From a bacterium (GTDB lineage: Bacteria; Zhuqueibacterota; Zhuqueibacteria; Residuimicrobiales; Residuimicrobiaceae): 64,000 nt of DNA. Where the stretch lies: assembly GCA_029565685.1 (NCBI GenBank), contig JAKQNR010000019.1:1-64000 (forward strand), given 5' to 3'. Position 1 is the first letter of the stretch; each line of letters begins with the position of its first letter. The notes beneath the pieces were generated by a model. The model did not search any database. It had not been told where the DNA came from and saw nothing but the letters and a program-made list of their open reading frames with translations. A program made the position numbers and the translations under genes. This document shows positions 44,614 to 53,296 of this stretch, piece by piece.

Positions 44614-47496
44614 ATGAAAAACATCGAACACATCTTTTGCTCGTATCGCGAGGATTTGATCGGCCGCGTGCTCAACGAGCAGCCGCCCGAAGCAACGGTA
44701 TTTATTTCGCCGACGCAACCGGCGAGCAAGACCGCCTGCCGCCGGTTTCAACCTCACTGGCGATGGAGCGCAACGCTCTGGCTCGAGAGGGAGGAATTCA
44801 AGGAACGTTGTTTTCCAACGACCCACCCCCTGCTGCGAGAGGAGAAGCGAACGCTGGCCTTTTACGCCTCCCTGTCCGACGAAATGAGGGAGACATTCAG
44901 AATCCGCAATTTTTTTCACAGCGCCGAACTGGCTGACCATTTCTTTTCATTCTGGGAAGAGTGTCAGGAAGCGATGCTGGCCGAACCGCTGGACTTTGAC
45001 CGCCTCCAGGCCAGTGGCCTGGAAGTACAGGACTGGCAGAGGGAGCTTTACCGGAATCTAGTCGAGCTCAAAGAGGCCTACCGTCGATTCATCGAGAAAA
45101 ATAATTTTCAGGATCGATTGTTTTGCCGACAGCCGGAGTGCATCGACCTCAAGGGCCTGGCCGCGTATGACCGGTTCGTTTTTATCAATCTCCCCGATTG
45201 CACGCGCTTGGAAAAATGCATTTTTTCCAGGTTGGCTGAAGCGGATAAAGCCGTTGTCCTATACCACCTTTCCGAGCGTGCCGGTCGTCTATCCCCTGAA
45301 ACGGCGGAAAAACCGCTTTCTTTTCAAGATGTTCAAGAAGCCGCTGTGGAAAGGCTGTATTTTTATGAATGCAAGAGCGATTTTTCCATGATGGCGGCCG
45401 CTTCGCAGCTGGCAAGCCGGCATCCCGGCTGCATCATCGTGGAAAGTCGTCCTTCACGCAATCCTTATTATCGGTTTTTTTCGCTGAAAAAGCTCGGCCT
45501 GCGTTTATTGCAGCCGTTCCCGCAAACCACCATTTATCGATTCCTGGCGCGTCTGCTGGAGATACTGCAAAGCGTCAAACCCGACCAAACTGATGCCCAT
45601 CGCCTGCTGGCGCCTCTGCCGGTCTTGCTGGATGCATTGATGGACGCTGATTTTTGCCGCTACGTCCGTCCTAGCGATTACCCAGACCCCGAGCAGTTCG
45701 CTGAACAGGCTGTACGAGTGGTGTATGACTTGCTCGAACAGGATTATCGATACGTCGATCTTCACGGCGATTTCTTTTCGCTGCAAGACAGCCTTGTGCA
45801 GCGTGCAAGGCCTTTTCTCCAGCCCCTGTTGTTTCTGGTGCAGCGTGCACTTGGCCTGCAGACTATGCAGGGCCTGATCGAATGGATCGACGCAGAGGAC
45901 GGCGTTCGCATCCGCGAGATCATCAGCGAAGATGAAAAGAATCATTCCGATATTTTAGATGTTTTTTATTCAAGCCTGGCCGATTTTTACACCTTGAGCT
46001 CCCTGGACTTCCTGGCGGATTGGCAGGAGGTTTTTGCCCCGGAACATCGTTCTGACCGGACGGCCGTGAGCCGGGGCTGGCTTCGGCTCTTGCTGGAGTA
46101 TCTCAACGGAAAACGGATCCATTTCTCCACCGCTGTTCCGGCAGTTCCGCAGGTTCAGGTACTCAGCCTGGCTGACACACGCAATCAGACTTATGAACGG
46201 GTGATTCTGCTCAATCTGGTCGAGGGTGTGCTGCCGTCCGCTCCGGTCACACCGTTTCTGTTCAACGACCATCAACGCAAAGAGCTGGGACTGACCACTC
46301 ATGAGCAAGTGCGGATGCGTGAAAAAAAGGCCTTTGCCGCGCTGATCTTCACCACACCGGAGGTACACCTCCTTGCGCGGAAAAACACGGAAAACAACGT
46401 GGAGGTCAGTTCCTTTATGGAGGAGTTGGCGCTTCATTTCCACAGCCGGGAAATGCACATGACCCGGGTTGAAGAAGCGTGGCATCGCCGGGTCTACGCC
46501 GGTCTGCTGCCCGAGCAAGCCATGCAGGCGGCGCCTCCGTCCACCGCGCTGCCTCCGTCTTTCTTCACCTTACCCGTCGATCGCCGGCAGGACTTTGCCG
46601 ACCGAACGATCGATCTCTCCTTTTATGACTATTTCACCTGCAGGGAACAACCTTTTCTTTTCTGCATCCGGCATCTGCTGCACATCGAACCGCGTCCCAA
46701 GGAGTTTGACAATGACTTTTCACCCCCCTTTATCGGCAAAATCGCGCATGCGGTTATGAACTTGATCTGGCGGTTCTACCTCGAGGAGACGTTCGCGACC
46801 GCCGACCCGGACAAGTGGATGGGGCTTGCCGACGCCTATCTGGAGCGCGCCTTTCATCACTGGATGCGTGAAAAGCCGGAAAACCGTTACAAGATTCCAC
46901 AGAATCACAGTCTGATCTATTTCAACGAGATCTACCGGCCCATCCTGATCAGCGGAATCCGTTCCTTTTTCAACTTTCTGGACGCCAGGCTGCATCTACC
47001 GATGAATCAAACTAAAATTTTTCCCGAAGGTGAGTTTTCCAGCTCTGCAGAAAAAGAAGGGGTGACGCTGACTACCTGGCAGGAAAGGGACGGAGAATGG
47101 CGGATCAAGATTAAAGGCCGCGCCGATCTGCGCCTGGAGACTGACGATCCACCGCGCCGCTATATCTTTGATTACAAAACCGGAAGCATCCACCGGGAAC
47201 AGCTGCTGTTTTATGAACTGCTCTACTACCTGCTCCAGCATCCGGAGCTCGAAGATCAGATAACCTCGTACGGATACCATCTGGTACATCAAACGGCGCA
47301 AGAGTTCGTCCAGCTCTATCAGCGACGAGGATCGGCCGTCAACCGCCGTCAAGTTCGGCTGGAGTTCATCGCCTGGCTGCAGACTCATCTGTCCGTCATT
47401 CTCGCCGAAGGTTTCAAGGTCGGCTCCATTCACCGCAGTCAGCCGGAGTGGCATCCCGTCATCCGCACAGACCTCTATCAAAAGACGAAAGCATGA
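44614..47496 (+). CDS. addB: AddB-like subunit of a helicase-nuclease (PD-(D/E)XK nuclease family)
   Basis: 960 residues from the ATG at 44614. The body resembles the inactivated helicase part of AddB (VLSLADTRNQTYERVILLNLVEGVLP), and the C-terminal third is a RecB-type nuclease: His in FIGKIAHAVMNLIW, Asp in IKGRADLRLE and the Asp/Lys of YIFDYKTG. One Cys pair precedes the nuclease (YFTCREQPFLFC), but the C-terminal Cys cluster that completes the iron-sulphur site in Bacillus-type AddB is absent. Its stop codon overlaps the start of the addA-like gene (ATGA). Together they process double-strand breaks for recombination. Confidence 0.87.
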   Translation: MKNIEHIFCSYREDLIGRVLNEQPPEATVFISPTQPASKTACRRFQPHWRWSATLWLEREEFKERCFPTTHPLLREEKRTLAFYASLSDEMRETFRIRNFFHSAELADHFFSFWEECQEAMLAEPLDFDRLQASGLEVQDWQRELYRNLVELKEAYRRFIEKNNFQDRLFCRQPECIDLKGLAAYDRFVFINLPDCTRLEKCIFSRLAEADKAVVLYHLSERAGRLSPETAEKPLSFQDVQEAAVERLYFYECKSDFSMMAAASQLASRHPGCIIVESRPSRNPYYRFFSLKKLGLRLLQPFPQTTIYRFLARLLEILQSVKPDQTDAHRLLAPLPVLLDALMDADFCRYVRPSDYPDPEQFAEQAVRVVYDLLEQDYRYVDLHGDFFSLQDSLVQRARPFLQPLLFLVQRALGLQTMQGLIEWIDAEDGVRIREIISEDEKNHSDILDVFYSSLADFYTLSSLDFLADWQEVFAPEHRSDRTAVSRGWLRLLLEYLNGKRIHFSTAVPAVPQVQVLSLADTRNQTYERVILLNLVEGVLPSAPVTPFLFNDHQRKELGLTTHEQVRMREKKAFAALIFTTPEVHLLARKNTENNVEVSSFMEELALHFHSREMHMTRVEEAWHRRVYAGLLPEQAMQAAPPSTALPPSFFTLPVDRRQDFADRTIDLSFYDYFTCREQPFLFCIRHLLHIEPRPKEFDNDFSPPFIGKIAHAVMNLIWRFYLEETFATADPDKWMGLADAYLERAFHHWMREKPENRYKIPQNHSLIYFNEIYRPILISGIRSFFNFLDARLHLPMNQTKIFPEGEFSSSAEKEGVTLTTWQERDGEWRIKIKGRADLRLETDDPPRRYIFDYKTGSIHREQLLFYELLYYLLQHPELEDQITSYGYHLVHQTAQEFVQLYQRRGSAVNRRQVRLEFIAWLQTHLSVILAEGFKVGSIHRSQPEWHPVIRTDLYQKTKA

Positions 47497-50400
47497 TCAA
47501 CAAAGTCATACGCGCCAGCGCCGGCACCGGAAAAACCTACCGGCTCTCCCTGGAATACATCTCCCTGTTGTTGCAGAATCGAGAAGCGGGGATTCATTTC
47601 AGCGAGATCCTGGTCATTACCTTTACCAAAAAAGCCACGGCCGAAATCCGCGATCGAATTTTTCACCATCTGCAGACCGTGGACGAGAATTCGGCCGACG
47701 CGGCCTCGCTGCGCCGCAATCTGGCTGAAATCGCGGGTTTCCCGTTGACCAAAGCGCACCTCCACTATCTGAAGCAGATTCACCAGGAGATGCTGACGGA
47801 AAAAAGCCGGGTGCAGATCAGCACTATCGATGCCTTTACCAATCAAATCTTTAAAACCGTGATCGCTCCCTCGGTGGGATTGACAGACTACACCATCGAT
47901 CCTCAAGCGTATCAGGAGTATTTAGACGAGCTCTATGCCTACATTCTGGGTCCGGATCATCTGCCGAAAATCCGCAGGTTGCTGGAACGTTCAGCCCATC
48001 GCAACATCAAGAGCTATGAAAAGTTGATCAAACAGATTCTCGACAAACGATGGATCTTTCCGTTCATCGCGGGGCGTCATTTGCCGGTGGATTCGGGCCT
48101 AGCCGAGAAATCACTGCAGCGATTTCAGGCTCTTTTTTTACAAGTGCATGAACGGCTGACTCCCCTGCTGCGGGAAAAATGTCCTACGGGACCGCCGCAT
48201 TCTTTGTTGAAAAAAGCGTTCTACGAAGCCATCGCCGAGACCGGCGCGCGGGATCTGCAGGCCTGGGACCGGCAGCTCAGAGAACGGATTGCGGATAGGA
48301 CTTTTCTCAGCAAGCAGTCCGGACTTTTTCTCGCCGGGGACGCTTTCTGGAACGGCGTGCGCATTCTAAACGGCGCCCGCTATGCAGAATTGAAAACGGA
48401 GCTGGTCCAGGCCCTGCAAACAGCCGGTTTGCATCTGGCCGAATATCTCTATCACACAGAATTCCTCCAAGAGCAGGAGGATCTGCAGGAGATCAGCCGC
48501 CTGCTGCTGACTAAATACGACGAAATCCTCTTTCGGGAAAAACGATTCAACTACTCCGACGTGCTCTACCACACCTATCAGCATCTTCACGATCCTGGTT
48601 TATCGCTGATGCACGGCGATGAAGTCAGCAACACCTTTTATGAGATCTTGACGACGCGCATCCGTTTTCTGCTCATTGACGAGTTTCAGGACACCAGCAT
48701 TCTGCAATTCAAGCTGCTGCTGCCGATCATCAAAGAGATCACCAGCGGCGAGGGGGTCAAGCCGTATGGCGGCATCATCGTCGTCGGCGACGAAAAGCAG
48801 TCCATCTACAGCTGGCGTGGTGGAGAACGGGATTTCATTCTGCGCATGCCGCAGTTGATCCCGGACCTGCAACAACTTCAGTTGACCACCTCCTATCGCC
48901 ACAGCCCGACGGTCATGCGTTTCATCAATTCGGTTTTTTCCGACCCCGCGCTGACAGAGGAGCTCGAAAAACAAAAAATGCGCTGGCCCTATCAAGAATG
49001 CCGTACGGAACAGACCCGAGAGGGATCCGTCACCATTCTGCTGCACAACGAGGCGGACGGCGACGAACCCGCCTCATCGCTTTCCGCTGCCGAAGATTTT
49101 ATCCACCGGCTGCTCAACCCGCTTCTGGAGCAGCGCTGCATTCATCCCGGCCGCACCGCGGTCCTGGCCCGGTTTAACCGCGATCTCGATAAATTAGCCC
49201 GCTGCCTGGACGACCAGGGCATCGATTATGTGCTGAACAGCTCCCGTTCTATCTTTGAACACCGAGCCATCAAGCCCTTGTTCTATCTCTTTGCATTTTT
49301 AGTGCGGCAAGATGTGGTGGAACTGGCGAAATTTTTACGGTCAGACCTGGTTCGAATAGACGGACCGGCGCTCAAACAGGTGTTGCAATGCTATCAACGC
49401 CATGTACAGACGCCGGGGACGGCTGGTTCCTTTATTCAGGCTCTGCGCCAAGAGTGCAGCCATCTTCCCGGCGTGGCCGGTGTCGTGGATTTAGCGGAGT
49501 CCGGCGCAGCCTTTGATCTTTTCGACTATTGCCTGGCTGCTGTGACCGCTTGTAAAGTGCCCGCTGTCTTTCCTCTGGAAGCGGACTTGGTCAATATCAA
49601 TTTCTTCTTGGAGCTGGTCGCAGGCTTTTCCCAGCGCCATCGCACCTATCCGGCCACGCTGCAGGGGTTGATCCGCTTCGCCGAAGAGCACCGTGAAGAT
49701 GAAAATTATCAGCAGGCCGGATTGGAGGAGATCGACGCGATCAATCTGCTGACCATTCACAAATCAAAGGGGTTGGAGTTCGATTCCGTGTTGCTATATT
49801 GGGAGGTGCAACCCCGTGCACACCAGGAAACGAACGCGCTGCACGATTATCTGGCGTATACGGATGATTACAGCACCGCCCGTGATTTTGCCCTGACCTA
49901 CAACCTGGATCATCTCCTGCCGTATACCAGCCATGGAGAGCTGGCGGCCAGCGATCGCAATAAAAAAAACATCGAGGAGCTCAATACGCTCTATGTAGCC
50001 ATGACCCGGGCCAAACAGAACCTGTTCATTTACTGCAGCTATGAAAAAAAGGATGGACTGGAAGCCTATCTCCACAGCATGGACGATGCCAGCGAAGCGA
50101 CGGCTTCAAAGCTGCTGTTCAAAACCATGATGAACAAAATGAAGCAGGAGCAGGGTTGGAAGGTCCTCGATGACCGGACCCATCAAGTTCAAATCGGCGT
50201 TGTCGCAGCGCCGAAAATCGATCTTTCCGAAACCCGCAAGGACGATCCCCCCTTCTCGGCCGAAATCTGGGACCCGGAACGAAGGGGCCTGCTGCAGCGG
50301 GATCCCTTGAAATCCGAGCGCGAAGCCTACATCGACTTTAAAAGCATGTATATCAAAAAACGCAACCTCGATCGCGGCACGGTCGTTCATTACTACCTGT

Positions 50401-50798
50401 CGCAATTGGTCCGAGGCACGCAGGAGGAAAAAAGCCGAGCCCGCAGCGGGACCGTCAGCCGGTACGGATCTTTGCTTCCGCCGGCCGAAGTGTTGCGCTT
50501 GCTGGATCAGGTCGATCGCCAGCTGTCCGAACAACATGCCTATCTGTTTTTCGATCGTTGGAAGGTTTTTACGGAACGTACGATCTTCAGTCCGGAGGGC
50601 AAAGAGCTGCGCATCGACCGCCTGCTCGTGGATGATGAGGACCAACAGATCCTCATCGTTGATTTTAAAACAGGCGAGCAGTATGACGAGGGGCAGATGC
50701 ATGCCTATGTAGAGGCCGTGGCAGCGCTGCCGGTGGTACAGCAGGGTCGGTACACTGTGCGCGGAGAATTCATCGAGATCAAATTGGAGCTGGAGTGA
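47493..50798 (+). CDS. addA: AddA-like helicase-nuclease (UvrD/RecB family)
   Basis: 1101 residues; the ATG at 47493 overlaps the addB stop as ATGA. All superfamily 1A helicase motifs are visible: Walker A ASAGTGKT, Ia VITFTKKATAEI, II LLIDEFQDTS, III VGDEKQSIYSWRGGE, IV LTTSYRHS, V LTIHKSKGLEFD, VI LYVAMTRAKQNLF. The C-terminal nuclease has a His in RGTVVHYYLSQL, an Asp in RIDRLLVDD and IVDFKTG. ATP-dependent helicase and exonuclease for double-strand-break repair. Its 3' end overlaps the convergent glycosyltransferase-like gene by 20 bases. Confidence 0.92.
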   Translation: MINKVIRASAGTGKTYRLSLEYISLLLQNREAGIHFSEILVITFTKKATAEIRDRIFHHLQTVDENSADAASLRRNLAEIAGFPLTKAHLHYLKQIHQEMLTEKSRVQISTIDAFTNQIFKTVIAPSVGLTDYTIDPQAYQEYLDELYAYILGPDHLPKIRRLLERSAHRNIKSYEKLIKQILDKRWIFPFIAGRHLPVDSGLAEKSLQRFQALFLQVHERLTPLLREKCPTGPPHSLLKKAFYEAIAETGARDLQAWDRQLRERIADRTFLSKQSGLFLAGDAFWNGVRILNGARYAELKTELVQALQTAGLHLAEYLYHTEFLQEQEDLQEISRLLLTKYDEILFREKRFNYSDVLYHTYQHLHDPGLSLMHGDEVSNTFYEILTTRIRFLLIDEFQDTSILQFKLLLPIIKEITSGEGVKPYGGIIVVGDEKQSIYSWRGGERDFILRMPQLIPDLQQLQLTTSYRHSPTVMRFINSVFSDPALTEELEKQKMRWPYQECRTEQTREGSVTILLHNEADGDEPASSLSAAEDFIHRLLNPLLEQRCIHPGRTAVLARFNRDLDKLARCLDDQGIDYVLNSSRSIFEHRAIKPLFYLFAFLVRQDVVELAKFLRSDLVRIDGPALKQVLQCYQRHVQTPGTAGSFIQALRQECSHLPGVAGVVDLAESGAAFDLFDYCLAAVTACKVPAVFPLEADLVNINFFLELVAGFSQRHRTYPATLQGLIRFAEEHREDENYQQAGLEEIDAINLLTIHKSKGLEFDSVLLYWEVQPRAHQETNALHDYLAYTDDYSTARDFALTYNLDHLLPYTSHGELAASDRNKKNIEELNTLYVAMTRAKQNLFIYCSYEKKDGLEAYLHSMDDASEATASKLLFKTMMNKMKQEQGWKVLDDRTHQVQIGVVAAPKIDLSETRKDDPPFSAEIWDPERRGLLQRDPLKSEREAYIDFKSMYIKKRNLDRGTVVHYYLSQLVRGTQEEKSRARSGTVSRYGSLLPPAEVLRLLDQVDRQLSEQHAYLFFDRWKVFTERTIFSPEGKELRIDRLLVDDEDQQILIVDFKTGEQYDEGQMHAYVEAVAALPVVQQGRYTVRGEFIEIKLELE

Positions 50799-52305
50799 CA
50801 GCCGCTATGGTCTCGTCCCAGCAGAGCAACACGCAGGCGCCGAAGCGGGCCCGCAGTTGCGGCGCCGCGGTAAAGCGTAATACATAGCCGTTGTGGTTCT
50901 TGAGCGGAATGTTGATCTCGATTTTTTCTCCTTCCCGATAACGGTTCCAGACTAGATAATCCACCTTGCAGCTGTGCAAAAAGTCGTGCAGCCGCCCTTG
51001 CTGCAGCGCCCGTTGATAGTCCCAGCTGTTGACCAATCCGTCGCCGTTTATTACGGTTCTTTCGGAAAAATAGCCGATCACGCCGGACCCATCCACCTGA
51101 AAGATCCTTGTCTCAGGCGGAGTGTTGGTCTTGATCCACTGAGCCAGGGCCCAGCCATCCCGGCGGCCGCTCCAGGTGATCTTTTTATGCACGATGGCGA
51201 CGGCAAGCACTGTCAGCAGCACGATCATCAGCGCAGTGAACAGCGGCTGATGGAGAACAGGCCGTCGCTGCGACCATCGATCAAGCCAGACGCTCCAGAG
51301 CACAAACGAAAAGACCAACGGCAGCAAAAAATACCAGAAGCGAATCTCGCCCAGACCCCAAAAAACAAGAATCAGCAGATAGAGCAATATATAAACCGCC
51401 AGAGATGAGAGCACAAGTCGGAAGGAATCGTTTACAGCCCGGCCCCCTCTCCGTTTGAGCCAAATGGCCGCCGCAGCCGCGCTGATCAGACAGAAAAAGA
51501 ACCGCGCCTTTAGGCTGATCCCTGCGGTCAACAGCCAGCGGGTGGCGAACACACCAGGCCAGCCGAATTTAATATAGCTGGAAACGGTGAACGGGGAAGA
51601 ATAGAGCCACTGATTAGTGCAGGTGAACGCCAGAGCCGCAGCGAGCAGCGGGCCGAACAACCGCAAGCCGTCGGCAAGCCGAGCGGACGAGGCGCCAGCC
51701 AAGCGGCTTCGGCGAAAGAATATCGGCAGCAGAAGACAGAGCGGCAGCAGAACGGCATCCAGGCGGCAGAGGAAAACCAGCGCACTCAGCACGCCCAACG
51801 GCCAGAGCGGACTGGTGGGGGTACGCCACTGTTGTTGGACGCGTACCACCAGCCACCAGGCCAGGGGCAGCAGCAAACGCCCCTCGTTGCCGAAATCATA
51901 TAGACCTAAAAAGATGAGGCAGAGCATCAGCACCGCCCAGCGGCCGGCCGCGCTGAGCCGGTTTTCTTTGCAAAAACGGTGCAGCAGCAGGAGAAAAACC
52001 AGAAATAGCAGGCCATCGCTCAGCCAAACCAAATACATACCCTGCACCGGCTGCAGCGTCGTCAGGCCGGCAAGAAGCAAAAGCCAAGCTAGATATAAAG
52101 GATGATAGCCGTTGGTGGGATTCAGGCCGTCAAAGGTGGAGCCTTTTCCCAGGCTCAGATTTTGGGCGATCTTGAGATAAAAAAAAGAATCATCGGAGAA
52201 AAAATGGGAAAGTGTGGCCGATGGCAGAAACCATCCTGCAGCCAGGAGCAGTCCAAAAAGCAACAGCGGCGTATAGGAGAAATATTTTCTCATCAGGACG
52301 GTCAT
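50779..52305 (-). CDS. Polytopic membrane glycosyltransferase-like protein (ArnT/PMT type)
   Basis: 508 residues from the ATG at 52305; a second ATG at 52293 is equally possible because neither has a clear ribosome-binding site. About eleven hydrophobic helices in the first 400 residues. The first large extracytoplasmic loop carries the family's acidic motif (SDDSFFYLKIAQNLSLGKG, then NPTNGYHPLY), which in PMT/ArnT-like GT-C enzymes holds the catalytic Asp. The C-terminal ~120 residues are soluble (IFQVDGSGVIGYFSERTVIN). Likely transfers sugar from a lipid-linked donor at the outer face of the inner membrane. Confidence 0.8.
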   Translation of the reverse strand: MTVLMRKYFSYTPLLLFGLLLAAGWFLPSATLSHFFSDDSFFYLKIAQNLSLGKGSTFDGLNPTNGYHPLYLAWLLLLAGLTTLQPVQGMYLVWLSDGLLFLVFLLLLHRFCKENRLSAAGRWAVLMLCLIFLGLYDFGNEGRLLLPLAWWLVVRVQQQWRTPTSPLWPLGVLSALVFLCRLDAVLLPLCLLLPIFFRRSRLAGASSARLADGLRLFGPLLAAALAFTCTNQWLYSSPFTVSSYIKFGWPGVFATRWLLTAGISLKARFFFCLISAAAAAIWLKRRGGRAVNDSFRLVLSSLAVYILLYLLILVFWGLGEIRFWYFLLPLVFSFVLWSVWLDRWSQRRPVLHQPLFTALMIVLLTVLAVAIVHKKITWSGRRDGWALAQWIKTNTPPETRIFQVDGSGVIGYFSERTVINGDGLVNSWDYQRALQQGRLHDFLHSCKVDYLVWNRYREGEKIEINIPLKNHNGYVLRFTAAPQLRARFGACVLLCWDETIAAVTPAPI

Positions 52306-52393
52306 GAAAGCCGTTCGCAAAAAATTTCCAGCCGTGGATAAAAAATGCGCAGGCGGCGCACAGACCAAGAGGCGCGATGAAAGCAACCACTGG

Positions 52394-53050
52394 TCAGCCG
52401 GCGGAGATCAATCGGTAACGGCTGCGAATCGCCTCTAGAGTCTGGTAGCCGAAATTGCCCAGCGCCTGAATGGTGGAGCCTTCCGGCATGTGGCTGTTGT
52501 AATCGTTCTGAAACGCCACCAGGCTTTCGTGGGTCTTTTTCATATCGCCGTCGATCTCGCCCTGATAGAAATTCACCTCCGCCAATACCGACTGAATCAG
52601 CGCATAGGCCTGCTTGCGGTCAGCACCAGGAAGAGTGGTGGAGATAAAGCTGCCGTAGCGGCTGATGAGAAACTCGAGTTTAAGCAGTTTATAGCTGAAT
52701 TTGTTCTCCCACTCCTCCATTTCGTCGGATTGCGCTGCCAAACGCCTGATCTCAGCCAGTGCTGCGGTTTTGCTCTGCGTACTATCGATGACGCCGTTCA
52801 GCTCCACCAGGGGGACGGCATTCTGCAATCGAGTCTGCAGGGATTCGATTTCCTTCTTGAGCGCGACTGAAGGCTGGGAGATCTGCACGCCCCAGAACGA
52901 AACGTCCGAGCCGCGGGCGACCGCGAGCAGCAAAACCGCGGCCAGCAAGACCATGGCCAGCGCGATCACCCCACCCAACAATTTGGGAGTCAGTTTGGCG
53001 ATGATCTCCTTCCAAAAATCCAAGCCGAATGCACTTTTGCCCTGCAGCAT
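52394..53050 (-). CDS. Membrane-anchored coiled-coil protein, unknown function
   Basis: 218 residues from the ATG at 53050, which has GGGGAGG close upstream. One membrane helix at ~23-46 (LLGGVIALAMVLLAAVLLLA), then a predominantly helical, heptad-rich domain (ALKKEIESLQTRLQNAV; ALAEIRRLAAQSDEMEEWEN; KQAYALIQSVLAEVNFYQGE). The helical part probably lies outside the cytoplasm. The gene lies 88 bases upstream of the glycosyltransferase-like gene in the same direction, so the two may act together. I do not recognise the family. Confidence 0.7.
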   Translation of the reverse strand: MLQGKSAFGLDFWKEIIAKLTPKLLGGVIALAMVLLAAVLLLAVARGSDVSFWGVQISQPSVALKKEIESLQTRLQNAVPLVELNGVIDSTQSKTAALAEIRRLAAQSDEMEEWENKFSYKLLKLEFLISRYGSFISTTLPGADRKQAYALIQSVLAEVNFYQGEIDGDMKKTHESLVAFQNDYNSHMPEGSTIQALGNFGYQTLEAIRSRYRLISAG

Positions 53051-53249
53051 AAAACCTCCCCTCACAAAACGGCATAAACATGATTTAGTGCCGCATCGAT
53101 CGTTTATATGGTTCATCCGCAAATGGGCCGCTGATCAACCGCAGGAATCGCCCAAAACGCCGAGTAGCACTAATCCAAAATTTTTTTCATTCCCTCGGCG
53201 TTGCTTTGTGTTTTCTCCGCGATTAAATAAGGCGCCCGAAGAAGGTAAA

Positions 53250-53295
53250 ACGGCCGCCGGACGGGTTGTTTGAAAAGAATCCGCAAAGCCGGCGG
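53250..53295 (-). terminator. Weak terminator-like hairpin after the 53.3-55.2 kb gene
   Basis: CCGCCGG (minus strand) pairs with CCGGCGG across a 28-base loop, followed by CCGTTTTACC. It starts just after the stop codon. The long loop and short T-run make it uncertain. Confidence 0.35.
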
Positions 53296-53296
53296 A

